The position numbers and the translations under genes are program-made. DNA of 64,000 nucleotides from Liolophura sinensis. Taxonomy: Eukaryota; Mollusca; Polyplacophora; Chitonida; Chitonidae. Location: assembly GCF_032854445.1 (NCBI RefSeq), contig NC_088303.1, positions 32,001,501 through 32,065,500 of the forward strand. The letters are read 5' to 3'. The notes beneath the pieces are model-generated. The model did not search any database. It saw only the letters and a list, made by a program, of their open reading frames with translations, and was not told the DNA's origin. Shown piece by piece: positions 48,781 to 61,358 of this stretch (the stretch's first letter is position 1; the number at the start of each line of letters is the position of its first letter).

Positions 48781-49849
48781 AAAATTATATTGTCATGAAA
48801 TAGCATTATTTTTCCCACGTGTAAAGGAATATTTTGTGCATAAGAAGAAAATGCCTTGGTAATGTCATTAATTGCAATTTGAATGTCGACTAATATAAAT
48901 ATATTATGTATGAATAAAGCAGCCTGCTAGAAATTGACATTTTGATCCACAGATTCAGGTATAAAAGCATGTTGACAATGACACATGTACTTCAGTTCTA
49001 CAGGATATCAGGTGTACATATAAACTCAAACATTAGTATAGTTCATACATACACCATGTGAAGACTTGATGCAGATACTTTCGTAACGAAGCATTGTTGT
49101 TGGAGACGAAGGCCGCTTATATAAGATCCGGGCCGATACGGCATATTGGTTCTCCTCGATCCGATAATATCCACTTCCCCGCCCCCCCCCCCCCCCCCAC
49201 CGCCCCCCACCTGCGTTCAGCGGAATGCAACCTGTACCTCATTCCCATTCATGTTTTACACACAAAGGCATTAATCTATATAGCACTTAGATATCTTTGT
49301 TTTCAAAAACTTTTTTACCATTCCCTCACCCCACACCTCATTGTCAACCTTGTGTTACAAGTCCTTGTCAATCAAGACTCCGCGTCTCGGGAAATTCAAC
49401 AAGCTAGCATCATCTATAGAACTTTTTCAAATTGGTTTCCAATAGTCTAACGGACAAGTTGTATTAAATCCAGGTTTCGTAGCCTCCGGTGCCCCCGTTC
49501 ATCAGATAAATGCAGACACGCTGTGTACTTCTCAAATATTCATTAAAAAAAGCCTTGTCGTACAAAACCTTCATTTGCTAATCGTTTCAGGCACAACTCT
49601 TGTATGTAGGTCATTATGTTTGCGGGCCACGCGGTTCACTGTATACGCGCGTCTAGTGGCGTTCGGCGTCTTTCGGACTAGGATATTCAATCTTCGACAC
49701 ATGTTGCAACAAATTAAGACGACAAAAAGGTCAGACCAGGGGAATATGAAATATATGTGAAAATGCACACGTGGCTGGCTTGTCGAAATCTCACGGTCAA
49801 TTATAAGTAAACCACTGCTTAGCATGTAACGCGCCAGACTTCCCTGTGG

Positions 49850-50030
49850 GCCTGTTTATTTATTTATTTATTTGATTGACTCGTACTTAAGGTTCATGCA
49901 TGAGTAAGCCATACAAAGACAGGAAGAAACTCTCTCTCACGGCCCGACACAAAGCCTCAGCCGGGCCAGCATGAGCTGGATTCGAACAGGCGACCTGGTT
50001 GGTTAAGGGCCGACCGACAAGAAGTTTTGG
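49850..50030 (-). mobile_element. SINE fragment, minus strand
   Basis: The left end is a TTTA tandem tail (49855-49872) then GATTGACTCGTACTTAAGG. The right end on the minus strand contains CTGTTCGAATCCAGCTCATG, a B-box with the family's GAATCCAGCTCATGCTGG context. The middle is short compared with other copies, so it is internally deleted. Confidence 0.6.
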
Positions 50031-50084
50031 CCGAATATATGATGGAGTTTTAAAAGGAATCATTCTGTAAGACTCGGATAACTT

Positions 50085-50490
50085 ATTTTTTTTATTTATT
50101 TGGTTACTTAACGCCATACCCAAGAATTCTTCACTTATGCGATGGTCATCAGTTGTGGGGCTGGATGTCACCGAAGTGCCAGTGGATAACTACCGACTGA
50201 TATATACACGAGTTATCCATGGCGAGTTTCCAATCAACTTTCATCAGTGAATGTGACTTACAGGTATGCAATCGGTATTATCAGAAGATAAGTGGTCTTC
50301 AACGAACATTAGTCTAATCAATCAGCCACATGAGCCTCGTCGACCCTGCGTGATTGTCACCCACATGACCCCTACGAAAAGTGAAAAAAGCAGATTGGTC
50401 ACCAAATGTCCAGGCCGGGTTTGAACCCTCACCTTTGTGCTAGCGACAGAAAGCCAGGCACCTTTAACCACTCGCTCACGACCAATACTT
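50085..50490 (-). mobile_element. Near-complete SINE with tRNA-Ser-like head, minus strand
   Basis: The tail side is TTTATTTATTTGGTTACTTA then ACGCCATACCCAAGAATTCT. The head, read on the minus strand from about 50483 to 50413, begins GTCGTGAGCGAGTGGTTAAA. It contains the B-box GGGTTCAAACCCGG, closely resembling a Ser/Leu tRNA 5' half and T-arm. Total length is about 405 bp. Confidence 0.65.
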
Positions 50491-50547
50491 CTGATCAAAT
50501 TGCACTGTCCAGTATGCTGAGTAAAACCTAAAGCATATACCAAATTC

Positions 50548-50551
<4 letters not shown>

Positions 50552-50635
<84 letters not shown>
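50552..50635. repeat. (TA)n microsatellite
   Basis: An uninterrupted TA run of about 84 bp, directly left of a SINE-head fragment. Confidence 0.98.
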
Positions 50636-50638
<3 letters not shown>

Positions 50639-50639
50639 A

Positions 50640-50745
50640 GTACACTTATATATGCAGCGATCCAGAGGGAACCGCTGATAAACCATCTGACCAAAGCCAG
50701 GATCTGGATTCGAACTCGTGACTTTTTGAAACGCTTGAGCAGCAA
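50640..50745 (-). mobile_element. SINE head fragment, minus strand
   Basis: On the minus strand the fragment carries GAGTTCGAATCCAGATCCTG, a pol III B-box with flanking SINE-like sequence. Its tail side runs straight into the (TA)n tract. No core or normal tail is seen. Confidence 0.45.
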
Positions 50746-51439
50746 GAGTAAAAAACTGTCTGTTTTATAACTGATCTGCTGTATTGGAAATGCCCATGTA
50801 CCTGTAGTTATAGGCTGATTGGACGTTTTTTTGCATTGAACTTGTTTTTCATCATATACTAGAAGTTTCTCTCATACAACATGGCAGTATAATGCAGTTT
50901 CGTGATGTTGTAATTGTAATTCTTTATTTGTTTATTGAGGATTTCCCACAGCTCTTTTTTTTTTCAGAAACTTTTTGGAATGCTCTTCCCCCCCTTTTTT
51001 ATTCTTCTCCAGTGTTTTTTTTCTTGATGAAAAAGTTGTCTGTAGAAGACGGAAATTCGATGGAAGTGTGTATAAACGAAATCCTTTACATATACTTCTT
51101 ATATATTCGTATATATGCATGATGACTGCTGTATTATGCTAATGTTATGGTGATCAATCTGCTGTTGTACCAGGGTGTTTTTGTGTCTATAAGGTGCTTA
51201 CAAATACGTGGCTATATGTAGCTATATATGTATTTCTATTGCAATAAATTAATTTTCATTTCGGATGAATAATCAACACATTTTTACCAAAACAGATTGG
51301 GTATATTGACGTGTTTTACATGTCCAACATACAATTACCACATGTATACAGACACCGTTATTTTTCTGCACTACATAGCCTTCTGTATATATACCCATGA
51401 TCGACCTTCGTGAAATCTCCATTTACATAATTGACAGGC

Positions 51440-51690
51440 CATTAAATGGAAATGAACAAGGGATTTGACATGCAAACGACATATGTTAGTGGCGATCACA
51501 TGTCAATTAGCCGATGTTTAACAAACTTCTGGGCCATAAGTGGCTTGTAATCTCGACTTCATATACATAAGTCAAAATGATTAGGGAAGCGATTTGCATT
51601 TCTGCGCCATGTTTATGTCACTGGGTCCACCGGAAGTGTGACACTGTGTCACGTAAGCGACTGTAGTTTCTGTAAACGCTATTTGCATAT
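51440..51690. promoter_or_regulatory. Candidate Irx-proximal enhancer-like segment
   Basis: This non-repetitive segment lies about 3 kb upstream of the Irx start. It contains a perfect octamer ATTTGCAT at 51592-51599, TCAATTAG near 51504, a GTTTATGTC forkhead-like word near 51612 and an ETS-like CCGGAAGTG near 51632 followed by GTGACAC. The density of distinct developmental words is notable. Activity is inference. Confidence 0.3.
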
Positions 51691-51799
51691 ATATGATGTA
51701 ACTATATTGAATTTTGCGTGCGACCGCCTGCTCTCGTTGATTTCGGGAAGACTATACACAGTTTAATAAATAAACTGTTCGTTTTGCTTTTTTAAATTG

Positions 51800-52200
51800 T
51801 AGATGACGTAACACCTTAGTTCTGTACAGCGCCGCGTTTGTCAAATCGCATGCAGCCACATCTTACATATTTACTCAGGCTCTGATTGGTCAGACTGTAT
51901 AACATCAATGTACAGAGTTACAAAGGTGTGTTCTGCAGGATTTGTAAACTTGTACGCTGTTCAACATCTTAGATCTGGAGACGATCTGATTGGTCAGATT
52001 GTGTATTTTACAATCTTAGATACATACACTGTGGGCTCTTGTTGTAAAAAACGTATTCTGTAGTGTTATATCTTACATTTGTTGTTTTGTCAAAAGTATA
52101 TCCTATAACACCTTAGATTTTTACAGCAGGACTAGTTAGATTGTATGCTTTGGTTTTTCAAATTGCGTTCTGTAACATTTTAGATCTGTACAGATTGTCG
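51800..52200. repeat. Degenerate tandem repeat
   Basis: Four copies of an AACA(C/T)CTTAGATCTGTACAG-like word occur near 51809, 51962, 52105 and 52178. TCTGATTGGTCAGA words recur near 51882 and 51987. The spacing is irregular, so this is an old, decayed array. Confidence 0.5.
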
Positions 52201-52849
52201 AATGCTATGTTGTATTACATGCAACGTAGGACTACATAGGCGTACAGGCGTGTATAAGTTCTGTATATACTCTGTCCCTTTGTATAACGTATTATAGTCA
52301 TATATAAAGCAGAATGTTCTGTCTGCCATTATACCGTATGCTTTAGTATCTGAAATTTACATATACCTAAAAGTATACTAACCTTAATTCTGTTTTTTCT
52401 TTTTGTAACCAGTTTAAGCTGCACAGGTTACAGATCGTAGACCACGTGGTTGTATGGAATGGCCTTCTTAATCTGAACAGGTAAAAACACAGAGGACAAT
52501 TGAAATGGTCACGATCACTTTCTCTTTCTCTGAATGTATGGTCTTTGCTTTCACAGTGTAACGCTGACAACCTATACCATTTTCGTTTACTCATTGTGAT
52601 CCCCGCATTCTACTGGTATGTGCATCAGAATGTCAAATGTTTTTATACTGTATGAACAGTGTTTTTGTTTGTTTTGTAAAACCACTTTATATGCTCCTCC
52701 CCCCCCCCCCAAAAAAAAGACCTCCTCCGATGATACCACTCGTCCTTATTTATCTGTTTATTGATTTCTTATCCGGATGTGTCGTTCGTATACAGCTATG
52801 CGAAGGAATATTTGAATGATGAATGCAGTGGCGAGTAAATACAACTCAC

Positions 52850-54795
52850 ACTGACAGTTCATTCCACTGCCGACAGACTACAACGGGAAGACTGGTCTGA
52901 GTTTGCTGTAGCCCGTCGTAATAAACATGGTTGTACCATCGAGAGAACGTCGCCCGCTTGTTCAATCGTGTTTCTTCCATGTACCTGGTTTGTCCGCGTT
53001 TCACACTGTGGCGGTTGACTCTTGCCTAGCTCCTTCTACGTCCTGGACCGGTACCACCCAGAGCGAACGTCCCAGACACCGTTCAACATCACAACAGTTT
53101 CAGACGAGAAAGATTTCAGCATTTTCAGGTCTTTTCTCAACTCTGTGTTTGTGGACACAAATTTGAGGAATCATGACAAAATGTTAGCTTGCTATTCTCC
53201 TCTGCCAGAAATACATTTCTAAAACGAGAGTCTGCGATACGTGTCTACGGCGCGACCTGTCGTGTTCATGACTCTGTACAGGCGCAGGGGTGTTTTGCCT
53301 TAAAATCGTGCACCCTACCTCGACGCGGAGCGTGTCCCCCCTAAAGTCATGCCCTTCTTTTCTCCACGTGGTCAGGTTCTAATGAGATGACCAGTGCTTG
53401 GACCAAGGAGTTCAGTGAGAGAATCTCTTAGCGAAAGCGTCGGCTGTTTGAAGTCGGAGCGCAAAACAAAAGGTTAAGTGTGGTGTTCGTCGTAGAAATG
53501 ACTGTCAAATTGCCCCAAAGGTACAGAATGGCAAACATTTTATTGTTTGATCTTGCCACGAGTTGACACGGATCCCCCAACTTGGTCTTTTCTCACGCGA
53601 CGTGTTTGTATTCCGTCCCCGTCACGTATTTAAAACTCCAGACAATCCGACAAGCAATTCTGCTCGCGAGTTTAAGAAGCAGCTTAGTAAAGAAGTTCAG
53701 GGCCGCTATACGTCTTTTAAAACATTATTAATAAAATCGTCTGTTAACTTCGTAATATCGTAGAAGGAAATCGGTCAGAAACTATAGACCTGGCCCCTGA
53801 ATTCATCGACATAACTGGGGCACGGGTAACACAACCCGGTTCCATTCACTGACTCAGAAAACAAGACTCGGAAAACCAGCGCTTCGAGTTATTCTACTGG
53901 GTGGGCGCGGCCAAGAGCTCGCTCAATTGATGGGCGGACCTTATTTTCCCACGACACGCCCACGACTGACAGACGGTTCATTACCGTCAGCCAGCATCGA
54001 CCAATCGACAGCGGCCTTTCAAAACTCGCGTGTAGCTGTCAACCAATTTTGTAAAAGCAGTCGTTTCCGTGTAGAACGAGTAGCAAAGCAAGGTCTACGA
54101 CACGTTTTTGTTAAAGATTTTCAATAGACAAGTTAAATATTCATGCTGTTCGGTGAAGCGGAGTACAGTGCACTGGCTGCTTGCGTCTTCAACAAGGTCC
54201 AGTGTCGGGCTAGTGGCAGGGGTAGTTAACTGATGATCAGTGGTCGGGACGGTAACATTCTCGCGTGCACCTCTCTCCCGTCGGCCGACAGGATGATCCT
54301 AGCAGCGGCGCACGAAACTGTTTGAAGCCGGGCAGCGCAGCTTGGTTATACAGAGGGCAAAGCTAGCTTAGGAAAGGGACACCTCTCCTAATTACTGGCT
54401 GCGTGAAATCACTTGACATTTACCCCTATACCGTCAAGTTACAGGTGTAACTAAAAAGAAGGAAGGTGAACAGGGCTGAGTTTGCTGATGCCGTGTGGAT
54501 AGCTGTTAGCCGACTTGTACACAAGGAGCTTCGCACACGTTAAAACATTGGAACGTTGTTATGATATCAAATCGTTAAATCAGTCTACGATACAAGAGAC
54601 CATGATGTTATTGGATAATACCGACTAGTCCCCAAAACTTTTTGTGACATATTTGCTGACGAGTTTGTTTTTTGGACGCAGTGAATTTTCAGTCTCAGGG
54701 ACGTCGTTTGTCTGGCATATTCAGCGGGACTACAGTGTCTTTTTTTCACAACCGACCAGTCACAGGAAAATACGCTGAGGGAACGCCGGTGAAGG
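52850..54795 (+). promoter_or_regulatory. Irx upstream/promoter and 5' UTR region
   Basis: The 2 kb before the Irx start codon is clearly richer in G, C and CpG than the intergenic background. It has GC-box-like words (GGGCGCGG near 53903, ACGCCCAC near 53944) and a CCAAT box near 54000. No obvious TATA box sits at a fixed distance from the ATG. Three short open frames here (52927, 53022, 53563) show no domain. This fits a CpG-type promoter with a long 5' UTR. The transcription start is not determined. Confidence 0.45.
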
Positions 54796-54864
54796 ATGAC
54801 CACATTTACACAGTTCGCTAGCTACCCGTACCCCCCGGGCGGCGCCTCGCTGCCAGCTACACAG
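54796..54864 (+). CDS. irx: Iroquois homeobox gene: exon 1 (start codon)
   Basis: ATG at 54796 has A at -3 and an in-frame TGA two codons upstream (54790-54792), so no longer in-frame start exists without an upstream splice. The exon encodes 23 residues, MTTFTQFASYPYPPGG followed by ASLPATQ, and ends at a GTGAGG donor (54865) in phase 0. The Tyr/Pro/Gly-rich N-terminus is in keeping with Iroquois proteins. Recognition as Irx rests on exons 2 and 4. Iroquois proteins are nuclear TALE-class transcription factors that pattern nervous system, mesoderm and other tissues. Confidence 0.85.
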
Positions 54865-55342
54865 GTGAGGGAGGCCAAGAAATTGAGCAGAAAATTATCT
54901 ACTTATAGCGTTGTAAAACCTGATCCATCTACATTATTATATCTTTTTACAGTGTGTAGATTTCATAGTTGAGTGTGTTTGGTTTCACTGGCCATGTGTT
55001 TATAGGGGGTGCTTGTCACGCGTGTACGGAGATAATAATGCTCGGTGTTATGTACAACGCCGCAACTTTTCATCTAATTTCACTCTGTTAATTAGCGCCA
55101 TAAAAAACATAGCAACACATCATATCAGATATATACCCGGGGTTTTCATCACTCGCTTTGTTCTTTTCTCATGAGTCACTTTAACAATTTACTGAGGCAA
55201 ATTTACGAAGGACATTTTTTCTCCCCTGTCGCGTATTAAGTACGTGTGAATTGCTTTGTTACCTTTTTTTTTAAACTACTGCTTCTCTTATGTTTTATTA
55301 TTCCTGATACTAACGAATTGAACTGTTCTCTTGTGTGTACAG

Positions 55343-55567
55343 ATAAGCTCTGGGTCCCCATCCTCCAGCAGGTCGTGTTGTGAAAACGGTAGACCCATCC
55401 TGACGGATCCACATACCGGTCAGACAATTTGCTCCTGTCAGTACGGATCGGGCTTGATCCCCTACCCACGGGTCCCCGGCCTACCCGATGGAGTGTACAG
55501 CCCAACGGCTTTTTCCCAGGGCTACCTACAGCTGGGGGCCGACGCCTCGGCATTCTATTCTCCTTTG
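55343..55567 (+). CDS. irx: Iroquois homeobox gene: exon 2 (conserved N-terminal Cys motif)
   Basis: The acceptor is GTGTGTACAG (ending 55342) and the donor GTATGT at 55568. The exon is 75 codons, phase 0 to phase 0. It carries the string CCENGRPILTDP and then TGQTICSCQYG, followed by a Pro/Gly/Tyr-rich linker and the ending ASAFYSPL. The same CCENGRPI-TDP-GQT-CSCQY block and the SAFYSPL string are present in fly mirror/araucan-type proteins. They therefore identify the gene as Iroquois independently of the homeodomain. The four clustered cysteines suggest a structured or protein-binding element, but its function is not known to me. Confidence 0.92.
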
Positions 55568-56689
55568 GTATGTAACTATATACATATATATACATTTGTC
55601 CTTTTTCAAAATGGGTCCGTAACTATTCATAATATCAAAGGTTATTAAAATCATAGCAATAAAAGCGTAATCATTCATGAAAACCCCCATCGAAACCATC
55701 GTTATAGCGTTCCGTTATAAAATCATTTTTTCAAAGCCAAAACACTCTCATGTAATATATTTTATTAAACAAGTAATTAACCATATAGGGCATATTGTAT
55801 CCTTTTAAAATAGTACCTGAAAAATTCACTTACCAGTATGATATCACGAAATAACGCATTCCAAAAAATAAAAACGCATTCAAAAGCCTACCTGGAAATC
55901 TATTAAATGCATAATCTAAAAAAATCGGAACATGCATATAGGACTAACCGATTACCCACACTTTCCCTGTCTAACTCGTGTTACACACGTATACATGTCA
56001 GCACTATTTAAGTGAGCAACTACATGGTATAGACACACTGCGGACAGTTCAAGAACAGAGTAGTTGTCAGCATCGTTTGGGTACGTTCCCTTCGCTTTGA
56101 AGATGGGGCGGTTAAGCGTCGTTGACAGAATCAGTTTGAGCCTCGGATTCCGGCAACAGAAGCTTTCCGTAAACTGCATCTCTAATTTCTCGTCGCTTCA
56201 CCATCAAGGCACTTGAGACAAGCGTATCGCTTGCACTTGTATTAGTTCTCCCCAGACTAAAATTCGCTCTAATATTCACTATGTCTAAACAAATACGAAA
56301 AGGATACCTTTTTTTCGTCTCTTTTTGTAATTCTGAATAACGCGTTTATTATACATGTTTAGCATTTGTGGAATAGTTTATTTGTTTTCAGGGAAACTAC
56401 GGTTAAGATATTCTATCTGTTATTTTATTTTGGATAGTTTTTGAAAACCTAACAATAAACATTTAGCATTGGATCATGTATATTTTCCACACGTCCCGGA
56501 TGCATTGCCGTAAGGTGTTTATATATATATATATGTTCTCAATGACCTTTATGTGGGATTTTCCTCCAATAAGGAGAGCGTGACTATGAGAACATTCTCA
56601 ACTTTACACAGGTTTACTGGATAGCACACGTGCTATTTGGCGAACTATAGCAGAGCAGTTCACCAACATGCTTGGAGTCATGTCTACTT

Positions 56690-57160
56690 TTGTCTCAGAA
56701 TTTCTGGTATTATTTTATACCCACTTGTTCAGTATTATCTACTGTTGCCATATATCTCCCCCCCCCCCAGGTTATCTCTTAACTATAAGACTGCAGAAGT
56801 TATGTGTCTGCCTTTTCTCATAATTTCTGGCATTTCAGATATTCCCTGTCTGTTGGGTATTATTCTCACTTGGCATATCTTATTCACATGTGCTATTTCG
56901 AAATGTAATTCTTTGAATGTCATGTTTTCATTTTCTCATCATTTCGGGCATTATATCCATCTCAGTGCTTCTTCAGTACTGTCCACAGTCCTCATATCAT
57001 ATCCCCCTGAGTTATCTCCGACTATAAAACTGCAGAATTCCTGTCTCCTTTTTCTTAAGAATTTCTGCCATTACATTAACTGCTTCTGCGCTATTATCCA
57101 CAGTTGTTATATCTTATCCCCCTGTGTTATCTCTTACTGTAAAACTGCAGCATTGAGGGA
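56690..57160. repeat. Degenerate repeat in Irx intron
   Basis: The words GTTATCTC..ACT(A/G)TAAAACTGCAG occur near 56772, 57011 and 57126. TTTCT(G/C)GCATT-type words recur between them. Spacing is about 115-120 bp or a multiple. Confidence 0.6.
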
Positions 57161-57457
57161 TAATAAATGCACGGATCACCGCCCTGTCTTATAAAGCCGT
57201 CAGTCTTCGGAGAGGGATAGATTTTTAATGAGACAAGTTGCTGAGATTGTTTTCTCTCTGGCGATCTGACAAACAGTACGGAGTGATAACGTTTTTTCCT
57301 GGATAAACCAAATGGACTCGTAATGTCTTAATCGTCGATCAGCGATGGTAATTTTGATATCAGATTACAACTTAATAATTATCCTTGGCTGTTGTGTTTT
57401 CCGTGAAACATTTTCATAGTTTTCGTTTTAAATAGCCCTTCTTTTTGCCATGCCTGT

Positions 57458-57460
<3 letters not shown>

Positions 57461-57524
<64 letters not shown>
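57461..57524. repeat. (TA)n microsatellite
   Basis: An uninterrupted TA run of about 64 bp in Irx intron 2. Confidence 0.98.
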
Positions 57525-57525
<1 letters not shown>

Positions 57526-58588
57526 GTCACTTTTATTTGGAGAAAATATTTATTTCGAGACTGCTGTATGGTTGAGCTGTATGTAGTCGGGTGTGCATGT
57601 GAAGGAACTGAAAGCAAAGACATGTCTTAAAACAAAATTAGTTAACTTGATATATAGGCGAATAACTGGCTGCATTATACTAAAATTGACTTTATTAACG
57701 GTGAAGCGGATGTTAAATGTGTTTTTAATCGACTGAACTTCTATACCTTTAAGCTCGATTTTCTCAACCCTTAACAATGATCGCGATTTTACAGGCCTGA
57801 TAACCGTGATTACGATTTTGTAGACTTTTAACTATGTAATCGCAATTTCATAGGTCTCGCGATCGCGATGTTAGCAGTGTGATGCTTTATGTTGTTTTGC
57901 GTATTTCTGAACGACATTTTAATTCCCAGTGATTTGAGATTTAAAATGTCCAGCAGAAAAGATACAAATCACAATTACATCCGTTATAAACGATCTGATT
58001 TCGAATGTTAATGCAAGTTAAGATTTTTTCTTCGATATACATATAGGCTTAAAAACTATTTCGGCGTTTTTTTTGTTTTTTTTTGTGGATGGGAAGAATT
58101 ATAATCACCTTATTTGGCATAAGTTACGATTTTGTTTCAAGCTGATGCAAAGATTGTATCATTTCTGTCAAATCATGCTTTGGTATTTATAGCGATAGGT
58201 TGTATATTTTAAACTCGTATTATAGTGATGGTTATATCTGCTCGTAATTACTATAAGCTCGTAATTACTATGTAGGTCTACTAGTTTAATAGCACTTCCT
58301 ATATTTACAATAAAGCCTTATTCTCGATCTTCGAAACGCATTTGTAGATGTACTTCATTGATGTATGTGTAGATATTTTGATAGTTCACCTCCACATGAT
58401 ATAAGCTATGTATATATGTTTATATTTTCACCTTATCTACAAGCTACAGTCGTATAGAGGTGTTTGCCACATGTACCATAAAGTTACAGACATACCTGAT
58501 ATACATATAAGCCATGCGTACGTGTTTAGCTGGCATGAATCCGTGTTATATTTGCATTACATGTTACAATGTTGTCTTTGTCGCACAG

Positions 58589-58710
58589 GCCAACACTCCT
58601 TACGATGTGAAGGAAAATGCTGAAAACTGGAGAAGTCTACAGCAGTCAGCGGCTGCCGGAGCGTGTTTTCCTTACGAAGCCTCCATGGCCATGTACCCCT
58701 ACGGCCCGGG
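58589..58710 (+). CDS. irx: Iroquois homeobox gene: exon 3
   Basis: The acceptor is TTTGTCGCACAG (ending 58588) and the donor GTAAGT at 58711. It starts in phase 0, runs 40 codons and leaves GG, which joins the G at 63244 to make Gly. It encodes ANTPYDVKENAENWRSLQQS, then an Ala-rich segment and YEASMAMYPYGPG. The Tyr-Pro-Tyr stretch just before the homeodomain exon is usual in Iroquois proteins (compare YYPYDP in fly mirror). Confidence 0.9.
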
Positions 58711-60105
58711 GTAAGTCTACACCTGCATGACGAACACATGTCGGGGTGGGGGAGGTACGGTAGACTCCCAAGGGTGGGGCCAGTTCACAAAACTATATAC
58801 TTCGAGCTTATATAGGTGCTCTATAGTCCGGTTATACTGTACCACAATCTGCAGCTTGTAGATAAATTATATAAAAATTTTTAAATAAATATTAGATTTT
58901 ATCTAGCTTTCTTGAGAAGACGTGATACAAGTTATAAGCTCAGTTTTAATTTTGAAAATGCGCTTTCTGTGTGTAAAATGTATCTCTCATTATAATTTGG
59001 ACTGACGAAGTCACAACACTATACACGTACCTCGAGCGTGAAGTTAACGGCCATATATGACTAAGGTAACGTTTAGGGAACGGCACATTTATTATGCAAC
59101 AACTTTTTTTTGCGAGGGTCAGAGATAGACATCACTCCTTGATGTCTTTATTTATTACTGACAAGACAGACTCGAGCAGGATGTATGAGTTGTATATAGA
59201 GTTTGTACTTATATACACGCAGATCACGGAATGCCGTACATAGGCAATATAGGCCCTAATTACGTGCATCGCAACATTGTGCATATAGCATTGTACAGCT
59301 AACCGCGGGCACATCTCTGTTATTGTAATACTGACGACAGAGTTGAATTTATTGCTCAATATTTCGATCCGCTCTAATCACCGTTTACTATCTGGAATCA
59401 CCTGAGGCCATGCGTTACAGTTCGTCCGCCTGTTTGCTCAGCCGAGCGCAGTCTATCATCGAGGATTACACTATCCAAAACCACCGTTCTCGTCTCTGCA
59501 TGATAAATTGGATATATTTCATATGCAATGTACATAAGCCATTTATCAGAGCCTACTCACAATTGTGGCGACACCTAGCATCTGTCGCTATTAAATATTT
59601 AGCCGTCAAATTTACAGGCGGTTGATGGTTTGTAGAGATACGGGACCCTCTCTAAACAGAGAAGAGATACAGCCATGCATCGACAATGGCTATGTACAAG
59701 TCACATGCACTCACCGACATGCATGTGTATATATTCCGTTGTTGAATGGTTCGTATACATTAATATGCTAATTTCTGCTGTCAGTCCTGCATAGTTAAGT
59801 CAATTGTAATAGTTTCGTTGACAGCTAACCTTCGGTCAATAGGAATTGTAAACCCAAACCCCAAGCTTTTAACTGCGGCATATGCACATATATGTGTACC
59901 ACGCTAGATTAGCTGCCACAATCGGTGTTCAATTGCCGTGAAACATTTAACCCGTGGTCAAATATTGGTATCAGTTTTATGGAAACAAATTAAACTTCCG
60001 ATATATCAGGTTGGATTTAATTAATATATTAATTGCAACAATAGTAAACACAACGTACAAGTGTATACCAAGCGACAAGCCTTAAGCTCTGGGCGACATT
60101 ATGTG

Positions 60106-60106
<1 letters not shown>

Positions 60107-60175
<69 letters not shown>
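60107..60175. repeat. (TA)n microsatellite
   Basis: An uninterrupted TA run of about 69 bp in Irx intron 3. Confidence 0.98.
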
Positions 60176-60178
<3 letters not shown>

Positions 60179-61358
60179 GTATATAGTTGCAACCAATTTT
60201 CCGCCTTCTACGTTACATTATATAGTTTTTCGTACAACATAGATTCTTGAAGAACAAACTTGTACATAAATTTGTACTTCTGTATAGTGTAATGATAAGT
60301 GAACGCACAGATTTTCACATCCGTTGTATGCAATTAGCTACAACAGTGTAAAAATCTTCCCATGTCTATTTTATATTTGCCTAACACAATTTGTGTACCT
60401 TTCATGACTTGAACAAAAAATAAAAAATGTACGTAGTTCTGAGTTTAATACTCATTTCTTACCCAGAATATCACGAAAGACCTTCAAAGGACAAGTTTTC
60501 TACTTTTATTTAACGGTCAGTATAATCTGAAGTTACCGAATGTAAAATACATTTTTTAACCAATCATCTTCAATCACTCCCTTCCCTGCTGCACAGTGTC
60601 CGTATTGTTTTCTCGAGCCTCGTTCTGGTGTCCTGTGTAGTCTGGCGTGGGCCTCATTCTGGTCTTCGTAAAACTTTTTATCTAGACGGCTTAATATATA
60701 GTGAGTGACAACAAATGATTTGGCCGAGTTTTGACGGAGATGGATTGTGTGATGATGCAACGTCAATCTTGTCGCTTGTACCTGTCGTGTCCTCCATTAG
60801 TACACCGGATAGAGATTTACAAATTCTCTCAGAACTCCTCTATCCTCACGTGGCCACATTAAATATGGGCAATGTGCAAGCTTCGTCCCAGGGAAAAGGA
60901 CGCACATATACACTCTCTCTGTAGTCATCGGATCAACTCTCGTCAAGTTCAAAGATTCGCGCGTTCAGCTTTTTGTTATTTTTTTTTTATTTTTTGCGTC
61001 AGCTAGGAGTTGTTCTTGCCCCTGGCTATGCGCACCGCAACACGGACAAAGGGAATCGCTTATGCGTCATAAATTTCCTAAACTTGAAAGGCAGTGCGGT
61101 TCGGCCAGTATAGAGGTCAGCGAGAACACGTCTTGTCCGTCAGAATAGCGTCTGCATAATTACCGCAACTGTACATGCATTTTATTCAAATAATACAACT
61201 GCGGTATACCTTTAACAAGACAACTTCTCATAAATAGCATCTTTTTTGTTCTTGTCAGTCGACACAAAGGCCTTATCGGTCAGACGCTTCTAAATATGTA
61301 CAGACGAGAGCAAAATCCAGTGGCTTCCAATCCTGATGGCTTATGAACATCCTCTACA

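Larger units (their letters stand above)
31102..54795. other. Sowah-Irx intergenic region (about 24 kb)
   Basis: I find no host protein-coding gene here. Contents are listed separately: a 39-bp array, (TA)n tracts, a nested palindrome, a LINE remnant, 78-bp and 90-bp arrays, a SINE cluster and several candidate regulatory segments. Short open frames throughout have no recognisable domains. Stretches 31.1-33.4 kb, 36.9-38.2 kb, 38.7-41.1 kb and 47.2-48.4 kb hold nothing I can name. Confidence 0.6.
55568..58588 (+). other. Irx intron 2 (3.0 kb)
   Basis: AT-rich, with a degenerate repeat near 56690-57160, a (TA)n tract at 57461-57524 and short repeated CGATT words near 57780-57870. The 185-residue open frame at 56637-57194 follows the degenerate repeat and shows no domain, so I do not call it a gene. 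Confidence 0.8.

Noticed and set aside
50413-50483. Possible tRNA-Ser gene on the minus strand
   Set aside because: It has A/B-box-like parts but is continuous with a SINE core and tail, and stem pairing is degenerate; a SINE head.
52927-53763. Three short open frames upstream of Irx
   Set aside because: No domain, no splice support, and they lie in the likely promoter/5' UTR region; probably GC-rich chance frames.
56637-57194. 185-residue open frame in Irx intron 2
   Set aside because: Follows a degenerate repeat, has hydrophobic low-complexity composition and no domain.
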